Source: CADEED01 sp036677145
GTDB taxonomy: Bacteria > Pseudomonadota > Gammaproteobacteria > Steroidobacterales > Steroidobacteraceae
DNA length: 64,000 nucleotides
Reading direction: 5' to 3'
NCBI GenBank assembly: GCA_036677145.1
Contig: JAKFFF010000079.1
Coordinates: 16,982 to 80,981 of the forward strand
Below are positions 44,405-52,844 of the stretch, in pieces (the stretch's first letter is position 1; every line of letters begins with the position of its first letter). The notes under the pieces are model-generated. The model made no database searches, was not told the DNA's origin, and was given only the letters and a program-made list of their open reading frames with translations. A program made the position numbers and the translations under genes.

Positions 44405-45775
44405 TCACAAACCGTAGGCTTTTCGCACGAGCGTCATTGGATGTTCAGGCTTGCGCGTCTCGCCCGGATTGGACGACTGGCCGGCCGACAATCCGCTTTC
44501 GATCTGGTGTCCTGCCATCGGGCAATCACTCGAATAGTGATCGGCCTTTGCCTGCGCGACGCGGTTGACCACCGGTTTGCCGATCTTCACCGAAGCCGCG
44601 CGATATTCCTTCTTCACGGCGTAAGTCCCGTTGTGCCCCGAACAGCGTTCGATCACGTCGACCGTGGTATCGGGCACGAGCTTGAGCACGTCGCGCGTCT
44701 TGAGTCCGATGTTCTGCACCCGCAGGTGGCAGGGCACGTGATAACTCACTTTGCCGAGCTTTTCGGCGAAATCCGTGCGTAACAGGCCGGCCTTGTGCCG
44801 CAACATCAGGTACTCGAAAGGATCGAAGATGTGTTCCTTAACGAGCTGCACGTCGGCATCCTCGGGAAACATCAAAGGCAGCTCCTGCTTGAACATCAGC
44901 ACGCAGGAGGGAATCGGCGCGACGATGTCGTAACCATCGTCCACGAGCTTCTTGAGCATCGGCACGTTGAAGTTCTTGTACTTCTCCACCGTGTCGAGAT
45001 CCCCGAGCTCGAGCTTGGGCATGCCGCAGCACTTTTCCTTTTCGACGACCGTCACTGGAATGCCGTTGTGCTGGAAGACGACCGTCAGGTCCTCCGGCAA
45101 GTGCGGCTCATTGCGATCGCCGTAACAGGTGACGAACAGCGCGACCTTGCCGCGGGTTTCCTCGCTGGGCTTCACATCGGTCGTCGCGACGGCAACGGCG
45201 CGGGCACGCTTCGATCCGGTCTTCGAATGAAACTTCGGGATCGGCGCCGTGGCGTCGACCCCGAGCGTGGCTTCGAGCAGTTTGCGGCCAGCCTTCGTGC
45301 CGTTCACGGCGTTGACGACTTCGGCGATGACGGGAATGCCCGCGATGCTGCCGAGTCCGCGCGTGTTCGAGAGTAGTTTGTCGCGAAAGGTGTGCTCGCC
45401 CTTGCGGTGTTGCACGTGTTTCGCGCGCAGCATCAGGTGCGGGAAATCGATGTTCCAGGGATGCGGCGGAACGTAGGGACATTTCGTCATGAAACACATG
45501 TCACACAGGTAACAGTGATCCACGACGTCCCAGTAGACCTTCTTGTCGACCCCGTCGAGCTCGAGAGTCTCGGAGGCGTCGATCGCGTCGAACAAGGTCG
45601 GGAAAGAATTGCAGAGGCTGAAACAGCGGCGACAGCCATGACAGATGTCGAAGACGCGCTCGAGTTCTTTCTCGAGCGCGGTCTCATCGATGAACTCAGG
45701 TTTGCGCCAGTCGAGCGGATGGCGCGAGGGAGCCTGGAGGCTACCCTCGCGCGCGCCGGTTTCTGAAGCGCTCAC
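44405..45775 (-). CDS. Iron-sulfur oxidoreductase with heterodisulfide-reductase-like CCG domains
   Basis: From a GTG at 45775 the product has 456 residues. Two 4Fe-4S ligand sets are visible: CHGCRRCFSLCNSFP and CYLCDMCFMTKCPY. Two CCG-type cysteine-rich domains follow (EKCCGMPKLELGD, and HVPCHLRVQN with a later CSGHNGTYA). This is the GlpC/HdrD architecture, which passes electrons to or from a quinone or thiol. It sits 22 nt after rubrerythrin and 1 nt before DUF3501, so it may be the electron donor for rubrerythrin. The frame is open upstream, but upstream residues look non-coding. Confidence 0.9.
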   Translation of the reverse strand: MSASETGAREGSLQAPSRHPLDWRKPEFIDETALEKELERVFDICHGCRRCFSLCNSFPTLFDAIDASETLELDGVDKKVYWDVVDHCYLCDMCFMTKCPYVPPHPWNIDFPHLMLRAKHVQHRKGEHTFRDKLLSNTRGLGSIAGIPVIAEVVNAVNGTKAGRKLLEATLGVDATAPIPKFHSKTGSKRARAVAVATTDVKPSEETRGKVALFVTCYGDRNEPHLPEDLTVVFQHNGIPVTVVEKEKCCGMPKLELGDLDTVEKYKNFNVPMLKKLVDDGYDIVAPIPSCVLMFKQELPLMFPEDADVQLVKEHIFDPFEYLMLRHKAGLLRTDFAEKLGKVSYHVPCHLRVQNIGLKTRDVLKLVPDTTVDVIERCSGHNGTYAVKKEYRAASVKIGKPVVNRVAQAKADHYSSDCPMAGHQIESGLSAGQSSNPGETRKPEHPMTLVRKAYGL

Positions 45776-45797
45776 TGTGTGCGACCGGATCGGGAGA

Positions 45798-46211
45798 TCA
45801 GATCGAGTCGAGGGCCTTCTGGAAACGGTTCGCATGCGAACGCTCGGCCTTCGCCAGCGTCTCGAACCAGTCGGCGATTTCCGAGAAGCCTTCTTCGCGC
45901 GCCTGCTTCGCCATGCCCGGGTACATGTCGCTGTACTCGTGCGTCTCACCGGCGATGGCGGCCTTGAGGTTCGCCTTCGTTTCGCCAATCGGCAGTCCGG
46001 TCGCCGGATCGCCTACCGCTTCGAGGTATTCGAGATGTCCGTGCGCATGGCCCGTCTCGCCTTCGGCGGTGGAACGGAACACGGTGGATACGTCGTTGTA
46101 TCCCTCGACGTCGGCCTTGGCTGCGAAATAGAGGTAACGACGATTCGCCTGTGACTCACCGGCGAAAGCGTCCTTCAGATTCTTTTCAGTCTTGCTGCCC
46201 TTCAGGTTCAC
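45798..46211 (-). CDS. Rubrerythrin (di-iron domain only)
   Basis: The 137-residue ferritin-like protein has the E...ExxH pairs of rubrerythrin: FAGESQANRRYLYFA, EGETGHAHGHLEYL, IAGETHEYSDM and KAERSHANRF. It lacks the C-terminal rubredoxin domain of classical rubrerythrin, so it needs an external electron donor. Rubrerythrins reduce hydrogen peroxide. It leads the three-gene cluster, and its upstream region carries two palindromes. Confidence 0.94.
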   Translation of the reverse strand: MNLKGSKTEKNLKDAFAGESQANRRYLYFAAKADVEGYNDVSTVFRSTAEGETGHAHGHLEYLEAVGDPATGLPIGETKANLKAAIAGETHEYSDMYPGMAKQAREEGFSEIADWFETLAKAERSHANRFQKALDSI

Positions 46212-46240
46212 GGCACTCTCCTTATCTCAGTTATCGAGTC

Positions 46241-46270
46241 GAGAATTAATCTCATTTAGACTTGTTCTAA
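46241..46270. promoter_or_regulatory. Paired palindromes upstream of rubrerythrin
   Basis: GAGA-N5-TCTC (46241-46253) and TTAGA-N5-TCTAA (46256-46270) are two inverted repeats whose centres are 16 bp apart. They lie 30-60 nt before the rubrerythrin start in an A+T-rich patch. The arrangement suggests a dimeric regulator binding twice. Which regulator is unknown; the boxes do not match Fur or PerR consensus. Confidence 0.4.
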
Positions 46271-46384
46271 GAGCGGGCGGCACTGTACGGCCGCGTCCGC
46301 GAGGGAGTCAACCCACAGCGGCGACGAATCACGATGAGCGTTCGTCGTTGACCCTGCCGCATTGCGACGTTTAACGTCGCGCGC

Positions 46385-46657
46385 GTGACATCAAAACCAA
46401 AATTACCCGACTTCGAACGCTCACTCAGCGAACTCGAAACCCTCGTTGCCAAGCTCGAGCAAGGCGACGTCCCCCTCGAAGAGGCGCTGAAGACTTTCGA
46501 GCGCGGCGTTGCCCTCACCCGGCAATGCCAGACAGCCCTGCGCACCGCGCAACAGAAGGTGGAAGTGTTGCTGGCACGCAATGGCGAAGAGGCACTGACG
46601 CGATTCGCCGCAGGCGACGACGAAAACGAGGTCGACGCCGATGAAGACGGGCGCTGA
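46385..46657 (+). CDS. xseB: Exodeoxyribonuclease VII small subunit
   Basis: The 90-residue product has the XseB signature DFERSLSELETLVAKLEQGD followed by LEEALKTFERGVALTRQCQ, and an acidic C-terminus. It partners with XseA in degrading single-stranded DNA. The start is a GTG at 46385. It overlaps ispA by 17 nt, as in the classic xseB-ispA-dxs operon. Confidence 0.96.
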   Translation: MTSKPKLPDFERSLSELETLVAKLEQGDVPLEEALKTFERGVALTRQCQTALRTAQQKVEVLLARNGEEALTRFAAGDDENEVDADEDGR

Positions 46658-47567
46658 GCCGAGCCACACATTGCCGCAGGGATTTCTGGCCGCGCGAGTT
46701 CCGCTCTATCAGCAACGCATCGAAGGCGTGCTCGCGCGTGCGCTCGATATCCAGGGCGGCGCAACCGAAAGGCTGCTGCGGGCGATGCGTTACAGCACGC
46801 TCGAAGGCGGCAAGCGAGTGCGGCCCGTGCTGGTCTATGCGACCGGAGAGGCGCTCGGCGCGCCGCTCGAACAGCTCGATACCGCCGCCGCCGCGGTCGA
46901 ACTCATCCACGTCTACAGTCTCGTGCACGACGATCTGCCCGCGATGGACAACGACGATCTGCGTCGCGGACGGCCGACCTGTCATCGCGCATTCGACGAA
47001 GCAACCGCGATCCTCACGGGCGATGCGCTGCAGGCGCGCGCCTTCGAACTGCTGACGCAGTCACCGGCATCCGTCGCGCCCGCCGCGCGCCTCGAGATGT
47101 TGCGAGTGCTCGCGGATGCCATCGGTACGCGCGGCATGGCGGGCGGTCAGGCCATCGACCTCGAATCCGTGAAAATATCTCTCGACGAAGCCGCGCTCGA
47201 ACACATGCACCGGCAGAAGACCGGCGCCCTCATCCAGGCGAGCGTGCTGCTCGGCGCCATTTCTGCCGGGCTGCAAGGCGTACCGGAGCGCGCTGCACTG
47301 GCGGAGTTCGGCGCGGAAATCGGTCTCGCCTTCCAGATCCAGGACGACATCCTCGACGTCGAGGGAACCACCACCGCACTCGGCAAACGCGCCGGCGCGG
47401 ACGCCGATCGCGTCAAGCCGACATATCCTTCTGTGCTCGGCCTCGATCGGGCGCGCGCCCAGGCCATCGCGCGCCGCGACCGGGCGCTCGCGGCGCTTGT
47501 GCCGCTGGGCCCCCGCTTCGCGCACCTGAGCGAATTCGCACACTTCCTCGTCGCGCGCGTGAATTGA
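46641..47567 (+). CDS. ispA: Farnesyl diphosphate synthase
   Basis: The 308-residue prenyltransferase condenses IPP with DMAPP and GPP. It shows EGGKRVRPVLVYATGEALG, the first aspartate-rich motif VHDDLPAMDNDDLRRGRPT and the second GLAFQIQDDILDVEG. The N-terminus is about ten residues longer than E. coli IspA. It overlaps xseB and is followed 22 nt later by dxs, placing isoprenoid supply in one operon. Confidence 0.96.
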   Translation: MKTGAEPSHTLPQGFLAARVPLYQQRIEGVLARALDIQGGATERLLRAMRYSTLEGGKRVRPVLVYATGEALGAPLEQLDTAAAAVELIHVYSLVHDDLPAMDNDDLRRGRPTCHRAFDEATAILTGDALQARAFELLTQSPASVAPAARLEMLRVLADAIGTRGMAGGQAIDLESVKISLDEAALEHMHRQKTGALIQASVLLGAISAGLQGVPERAALAEFGAEIGLAFQIQDDILDVEGTTTALGKRAGADADRVKPTYPSVLGLDRARAQAIARRDRALAALVPLGPRFAHLSEFAHFLVARVN

Positions 47568-47574
47568 GCGCGTG

Positions 47575-47580
47575 TAAACT
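47575..47580 (+). promoter_or_regulatory. -10-like box just upstream of dxs
   Basis: TAAACT (4 of 6) ends 9 nt before the dxs ATG and no Shine-Dalgarno is seen between. It could drive a nearly leaderless dxs transcript in addition to readthrough from ispA. Confidence 0.25.
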
Positions 47581-47589
47581 CCCGCGGCA

Positions 47590-49491
47590 ATGCCCAATGC
47601 CTCCGACGCTTTCCCGCTGCTGCGCACGCTGAACTCGCCCGCGGATCTGCGCGCGCAATCCGAAAGCAAGCTCGGTGAAATCTGCAAAGAACTGCGGGAA
47701 TTCCTGATCCGCAGCGTGGCGACGCGCGGCGGCCATTTCGCCGCCGGCCTCGGCACCGTCGAGCTCACCGTCGCCCTGCACTACGTCTTCGACACGCCGA
47801 ACGACCGACTGGTCTGGGACGTGGGTCACCAGGCCTATCCGCACAAGGTGTTGACGGGACGGCGCGACCAGCTCGACACAATCAAGCAGAGCGGCGGTCT
47901 TGCGCCCTTCCCGGCGCGCTCCGAAAGCGAATACGACACTTTCGGCGTCGGGCATTCGAGCACGTCTATCAGTGCGGCGCTTGGCATGGCGGTGGCCGCG
48001 GAGCTCATGAAGGATCCGCGCAAGGTCGTCGCGATCATCGGTGATGGCGCGATCACCGCGGGCATGGCCTGGGAGGCGCTGCTCAATGCCGGCGCCCGCA
48101 AGACCAACCTGCTCGTCGTGCTCAACGACAACGACATGTCGATCTCCGAGAACGTCGGTGCGTTGTCAAACTACTTCGCGAAGGTGCTGTCGGGCCGCAT
48201 GTATTCGACGCTGCGTTCGGGCGGCAAGAAGATGCTGAAGCAGATGCCCACGATGTGGGAACTCGCGCGCCGCTCCGAGGAAATGATGAAGGGCATGGTG
48301 TTGCCCGGCACGATCTTCGAGGAGCTGGGCTTCAATTACATCGGGCCGATGGACGGGCACGACATCAAGGAACTCGTGACCACGTTGCGCAACATGCGCA
48401 ACCTCAACGGCCCGCAGCTGCTGCACGTCGTCACGCGCAAGGGCAAGGGATACGCGCCCGCCGAAGCCGATCCGATCAAGTGGCACGGACCCGGCCCGTT
48501 CGATCCGGCCAGCGGCACCATCTTCAAGGAAAAGGCGCAGGGCCCGTCCTACTCGCAGGTATTCGGACAGTGGCTGTGCGACATGGCCGCGCTCGACGAG
48601 CGCATCGTCGCCATCACGCCCGCGATGCGCGAAGGCTCGGGGCTGGTCGAATACTCGAAGAAATTCCCGCAGCGATATTTCGACGTCGCGATCGCCGAAC
48701 AACATGCGGTCACGTTCGCGGCCGGCCTCGCCTGCGAGGGCTTGCGGCCGGTCGTGGCTATCTACTCGACCTTCCTGCAGCGCGCCTACGACCAGCTCAT
48801 CCACGACGTCGTGCTGCAGAACCTGCCGGTGATTTTCGCGCTCGATCGCGCCGGCCTCGTCGGCGGTGACGGCGCCACCCACCAGGGCAGCTACGATCAC
48901 TCCTTCCTGCGCTGCATTCCGAATCTCGTGGTGATGGCGCCAGCCGACGAAAACGAATGCCGGCAGATGTTGTTCACCGCGACCACCCTGCCGGGACCTT
49001 CCGCGGTACGTTACCCGCGCGGCCAGGGCCCGGGCGTCGCACCCGTCGCCGAAATGACGGCGCTGCCCGTGGGCAAGGCGCAGATACGCCGCGAAGGCCG
49101 TAGCGGCCTGCTGATCCTGGCATTCGGCGCGCTCGTGAGATCGGCCGAAATTATCGGCGAGCGTCTCGACGCCACCGTGGTAAACATGCGCTTCGTGAAG
49201 CCGCTCGACGAGGAACTCGTGTTGCGCCTCGCCGAGAAACACACCGCATTGATCACGATCGAAGAAAACGCCGTGGCCGGCGGCGCCGGTTCCGCCGTGC
49301 TCGAAGTGCTCGCGAACTGCGCCTCGCAACTGCCCACGCTCACGCTCGGCATTCCCGACCAGTTCATCGAACACGGCTCGCGCGAGGATTGCCTCGTCCA
49401 GGCGGAACTCGATCTGCCGAGCCTCGAAACCGCCGTTCGACGCTGGTGGGACCAGCAGTCGCTCGCCAAAATGAAGGCATCCGGGACATAA
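47590..49491 (+). CDS. dxs: 1-deoxy-D-xylulose-5-phosphate synthase
   Basis: The 633-residue thiamine-diphosphate enzyme makes DXP from pyruvate and glyceraldehyde 3-phosphate, the entry to the MEP pathway. It shows GGHFAAGLGTVELTVALHY, the ThDP motif GDGAITAGMAWEALLNAG...NDNDMSIS, and the transketolase-like AIAEQHAVTFAAGLACEG. ThiL in this window supplies its cofactor. It follows ispA closely. Confidence 0.98.
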   Translation: MPNASDAFPLLRTLNSPADLRAQSESKLGEICKELREFLIRSVATRGGHFAAGLGTVELTVALHYVFDTPNDRLVWDVGHQAYPHKVLTGRRDQLDTIKQSGGLAPFPARSESEYDTFGVGHSSTSISAALGMAVAAELMKDPRKVVAIIGDGAITAGMAWEALLNAGARKTNLLVVLNDNDMSISENVGALSNYFAKVLSGRMYSTLRSGGKKMLKQMPTMWELARRSEEMMKGMVLPGTIFEELGFNYIGPMDGHDIKELVTTLRNMRNLNGPQLLHVVTRKGKGYAPAEADPIKWHGPGPFDPASGTIFKEKAQGPSYSQVFGQWLCDMAALDERIVAITPAMREGSGLVEYSKKFPQRYFDVAIAEQHAVTFAAGLACEGLRPVVAIYSTFLQRAYDQLIHDVVLQNLPVIFALDRAGLVGGDGATHQGSYDHSFLRCIPNLVVMAPADENECRQMLFTATTLPGPSAVRYPRGQGPGVAPVAEMTALPVGKAQIRREGRSGLLILAFGALVRSAEIIGERLDATVVNMRFVKPLDEELVLRLAEKHTALITIEENAVAGGAGSAVLEVLANCASQLPTLTLGIPDQFIEHGSREDCLVQAELDLPSLETAVRRWWDQQSLAKMKASGT

Positions 49492-49617
49492 ATCCCCCGT
49501 CGAAAGGCTGATTCGGGCCTCCGCCCGCTCAATTCGCCCTCCTTCACCCCTTCGAGGGGTTGATCGGCCCACGAAAGCCCGCAAACTGTGCGGGTAATTC
49601 CCAGCTCAGACTTTCAA

Positions 49618-50445
49618 ATGAATACAGCCGCTTCACCGCAGGCCCGGGTCATCTCCGTCGAAGACGTGCAGAACCGCGCCGACACCCGCCAGATCCCGAT
49701 CAACCAGGTCGGCATCAAGGACATCAATCATCCGGTGAAGGTGAAGGACCGCTCGGCCGGCGAGCAGCACACGGTCGCCAACTTCAACATGTACGTGAAC
49801 CTGCCTCACAATTTCAAAGGCACGCACATGTCCCGTTTCGTGGAGATCCTGCACCGCGAGCGCGAGATCTCGGTCGAGTCGTTCGGTAGTTTGCTCGCCG
49901 AGATGACCGAACGCCTGGAAGCGGATTCGGGGCACATCGAAATGACGTTCCCCTACTTCGTCATGAAGAAAGCGCCGATCTCCGGCGTCGAAAGCTACAT
50001 GGACTATCACGCGACGCTTACCGGCAAGCGCGTGAAGGGCGTCACCGAGATGTGGGTGAAGGTCATCGTGCCGGTCACCAGCCTGTGTCCCTGCTCCAAG
50101 AAGATCTCGGAACGCGGCGCGCACAACCAGCGTTCACACGTCACGATCTCGGCGAAGCTGCGCGAACACATGTGGATCGAGGAACTCATCGAGATCGCCG
50201 AAAGCGAAGCTTCGTGCGAGCTGTACGGCATCCTGAAGCGTCCCGATGAAAAATACGTGACCGAACGCGCCTACGACAATCCGAAATTCGTCGAAGACAT
50301 GGTGCGCGACGTGGCGGTCCGGCTCAACGATGAACCGCGCATCGGCGCGTACGTCGTCGAATCCGAAAACTTCGAGTCCATCCACAACCATTCCGCCTAC
50401 GCGCTGATCGAGCGCGACAAGGACGCGGATACCCGCGAAGCCTGA
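49618..50445 (+). CDS. folE2: GTP cyclohydrolase FolE2 (type IB)
   Basis: From the ATG at 49618 the product has 275 residues. The active-site region SLCPCSKKISERGAHNQRSHV carries the metal-binding cysteine, and EASCELYGILKRPDEKYVTE and ESIHNHSAYALIE are family patterns. FolE2 makes dihydroneopterin triphosphate for folate or queuosine and can use manganese when zinc is short. The 126-nt leader after dxs holds a weak hairpin (ACCCCT/AGGGGT) with no T-run and no recognisable Zur box. Confidence 0.95.
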   Translation: MNTAASPQARVISVEDVQNRADTRQIPINQVGIKDINHPVKVKDRSAGEQHTVANFNMYVNLPHNFKGTHMSRFVEILHREREISVESFGSLLAEMTERLEADSGHIEMTFPYFVMKKAPISGVESYMDYHATLTGKRVKGVTEMWVKVIVPVTSLCPCSKKISERGAHNQRSHVTISAKLREHMWIEELIEIAESEASCELYGILKRPDEKYVTERAYDNPKFVEDMVRDVAVRLNDEPRIGAYVVESENFESIHNHSAYALIERDKDADTREA

Positions 50446-50508
50446 TTGGCGCACGACGGCGCGCGAGCTCCGTCACAGTCTGATCGCCGGTGACGGACGT
50501 ATTTGCGC

Positions 50509-51300
50509 ATGAGATCAACACGCAGGTTGTTGGCCGCGATGTTCGCGGGAGCTTGCGCGACGATGAGCCTCGCGCCGTCGGCGCGCGCTGCAGATAACGA
50601 AGAACCCGTTCTCCTGGTTTTCGCGGCCGCCTCGCTCACGAACGTGCTGGACGAACTGTCGGTGACCTGGGAAAGATCCACCGGCGTTCCCGTCAAACTA
50701 TCCTTCGCATCGAGCTCGGTGCTGGCGCGGCAGATCGAGGCCGGCGGCCGCGCCGATGTATTCATCTCCGCGGACCAGGAGTGGATGGACTACCTACAGG
50801 CCCGCAATCTCATCGACAAGAATTCACGCCGCAACCTGGTTGGCAATCAACTGGTGTTGATCGCCCCGGCCGACAGCAAGCTCGATCTCACGATCGCGCC
50901 GGGATTCAAGCTGGCCGCCGCGCTCGGTGGCGGACGCCTCTCGACCGGCGATCCCGACACGGTTCCGGTGGGTCGTTACGCGCGCTCCGCGCTCAGGTCG
51001 CTCGGGGTGTGGGATGAAGTCGCCGAGCGGCTGGTGCGCGCCGACAACGTGCGCGGCGCGATGATGTTCGTCGCCCGCGGAGAAGCACCGCTCGGTATCG
51101 TCTACACGACCGATGCGCTGATCGACCCGAAAGTGCGCATCATTGACACGTTTCCCGTCAACACACATGCGCCCATCACCTACCCGGCCGCGTCGCTGAA
51201 CGATGCCCGTGCCGAATCGGCGGCCTATCTTGCGTTTCTCGGGAGCACCGCCGCGGCGGCTACCTGGAAGAAGTTCGGATTCCAGGAGATCGAGCGCTGA
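50509..51300 (+). CDS. modA: Molybdate-binding periplasmic protein ModA
   Basis: The 263-residue protein has a signal peptide (ending SARAA, about residue 27). The mature domain begins VLLVFAAASLTNVLDEL, with FASSSVLARQIEAGGRADVFISADQ and GIVYTTDALIDP, all ModA hallmarks. It captures molybdate or tungstate for an ABC importer. No modB or modC follows: the next gene is on the other strand. The ATG at 50509 has only a weak GACGGA upstream. Confidence 0.92.
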   Translation: MRSTRRLLAAMFAGACATMSLAPSARAADNEEPVLLVFAAASLTNVLDELSVTWERSTGVPVKLSFASSSVLARQIEAGGRADVFISADQEWMDYLQARNLIDKNSRRNLVGNQLVLIAPADSKLDLTIAPGFKLAAALGGGRLSTGDPDTVPVGRYARSALRSLGVWDEVAERLVRADNVRGAMMFVARGEAPLGIVYTTDALIDPKVRIIDTFPVNTHAPITYPAASLNDARAESAAYLAFLGSTAAAATWKKFGFQEIER

Positions 51301-51337
51301 ATTGCCCTGGCGCGGGTCCGCGCCGCGGACAGGCCTT

Positions 51338-52696
51338 CTAGGGAAGGGTCGTCTGACCCGTGGCGTCCGGCGACGCGTCGTTGCCCTGCAGGCGCGAAAT
51401 CAACGCCCGCAGGAACACGCGGTTGAAGCGCAGCTGGCAGGCGGTGGACACCTGCTCGAGCAGCGTCGAACTCACCCGCAATACGGAAACGGCCGTCTCC
51501 GCCTTGATCGTCGCGGTGCGGCGCGCGCCGCGCACGTAACTGGTCTCACCGAAACAGTCACCCGAGTCGATCGAACCCAGCGTCTTGCCGTGTCGTTCCA
51601 CGAGGCATTTGCCGTTGACGAGAATGTAGAAGCGATCGTCCATCTCGCCTTCTTTCACGATCTCCTCGCCTGCCGGGTAGTCGGTCATGGTGCTGGCGCG
51701 CAGCACCTCCCAGATCTCCGCGTGCGAGAACTCGTGGAAGAAACGCAGCCGGCGCAACACGTCGAACTGCTCCTGCTGGTCGATACGCGCATTCTGCTCG
51801 CGCAGCCGCTGGTGGACACGCGTGAGTTCGGCGGCGAAATCCGCGCCCGATTTCTGGCGCTTGTCCGGCGATTTCATCATCGCCGTCGTGACGATCTGCT
51901 CGAGCTCCTCGGGAACGTCCTTGCGCTGCGTGTGGATCGGCGGCGGCGTCGCGTACACGATCTGGTGCAGTAGTTTGACCAGATTGCCGGCACGGAACGG
52001 CCGGATGCCCGTCAGCAGCTCGTACATCACGGCGCCGAGTGAATACAGATCGGAGTGATGCGTGAGATCGAGGCTCTGCACCTGTTCGGGCGACATGTAC
52101 GACGGCGAACCGGCAATGCCCTCGATACGCGAGATCTCGGAATCGGCGACCAGCGCGATGCCGAAGTCGATGATGCGCACGTCGGAATCATGCGTGAGCA
52201 TGATGTTCGACGGCTTGATGTCGCGGTGGATCACGCCGCGCGTATGCGCGTAGTGCAGCGCCTTGGCGCACTTGAACATGATCTCGACCACGTCATCGAT
52301 GCGCAGCAGGTTGTCCGGCCGGCAATAGGCGGACAGCGTCCGCGCGCCGTGGACGTGTTCGGTGACTATGTAGCAGCGGCCGTTTTCTTCGCCCGCGTCG
52401 TAGATGGGCATGATGTGCGGGTGCTGCAGCATGCCGACCATGTGCGCTTCCGACAGGAACATCTTGCGGGCGATCTTGGCGCGCTCGTCGCTCTGATCCG
52501 GGTCCATGTTGTAGACCTTGATCGCGACGTCGCGTCCGTAATACGAATCGTGAGATAGATAGACGGTGCCGGTGGAACCCCGGCCTACCTCGTTGATGAT
52601 TACATATTTACCGATCCGGTCCGGAACGCGGTTTTCCAGGATTTTTTGCGCCTGCGCTTCGGTGCCAGTACCGGTAGTTGTGGCTTGCAGCGGCAT
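51338..52696 (-). CDS. Ser/Thr protein kinase with C-terminal cyclic-nucleotide-binding domain
   Basis: The product has 452 residues from the ATG at 52696. A Hanks-type kinase domain (about 28-290) has the glycine loop VGRGSTGTVY, ATP lysine near 60, catalytic loop HRDIKPSN (157-164), DFG (177-179) and GSPSYMSPE. A cyclic-nucleotide-binding domain (about 325-440) shows YPAGEEIVKEGEMDDRFYIL, then GDCFGETSYVRGARRTATIKA, with the usual FGE and an RxxTA-like end. It has no membrane helix. It would couple cAMP or c-di-GMP level to protein phosphorylation; that is inferred. It follows thiL after 148 nt. Confidence 0.92.
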   Translation of the reverse strand: MPLQATTTGTGTEAQAQKILENRVPDRIGKYVIINEVGRGSTGTVYLSHDSYYGRDVAIKVYNMDPDQSDERAKIARKMFLSEAHMVGMLQHPHIMPIYDAGEENGRCYIVTEHVHGARTLSAYCRPDNLLRIDDVVEIMFKCAKALHYAHTRGVIHRDIKPSNIMLTHDSDVRIIDFGIALVADSEISRIEGIAGSPSYMSPEQVQSLDLTHHSDLYSLGAVMYELLTGIRPFRAGNLVKLLHQIVYATPPPIHTQRKDVPEELEQIVTTAMMKSPDKRQKSGADFAAELTRVHQRLREQNARIDQQEQFDVLRRLRFFHEFSHAEIWEVLRASTMTDYPAGEEIVKEGEMDDRFYILVNGKCLVERHGKTLGSIDSGDCFGETSYVRGARRTATIKAETAVSVLRVSSTLLEQVSTACQLRFNRVFLRALISRLQGNDASPDATGQTTLP

Positions 52697-52844
52697 CTTT
52701 GTCGACGTAAGCAATGCGCGGCGCGAGCTTCCCCGTGCCTTCGCAGTCCCATGTAGAGGTGCCGGCAGAATACGGCCGTGCGCCGCGAGGGGGTGTGACC
52801 CGCTTCAAGGGATCACGGAGGGGAATGGACGAAGTCGCGGCGAG

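Noticed and set aside
49537..49565. Hairpin after dxs as an intrinsic terminator
   Set aside because: The stem ACCCCT/AGGGGT is short and no T-run follows.
48166..49584. 472-codon open frame opposite dxs
   Set aside because: Antisense shadow of a complete dxs.
49492..49617. Zur-type operator or folate riboswitch before folE2
   Set aside because: No palindrome resembling a Zur box and no riboswitch core could be recognised.
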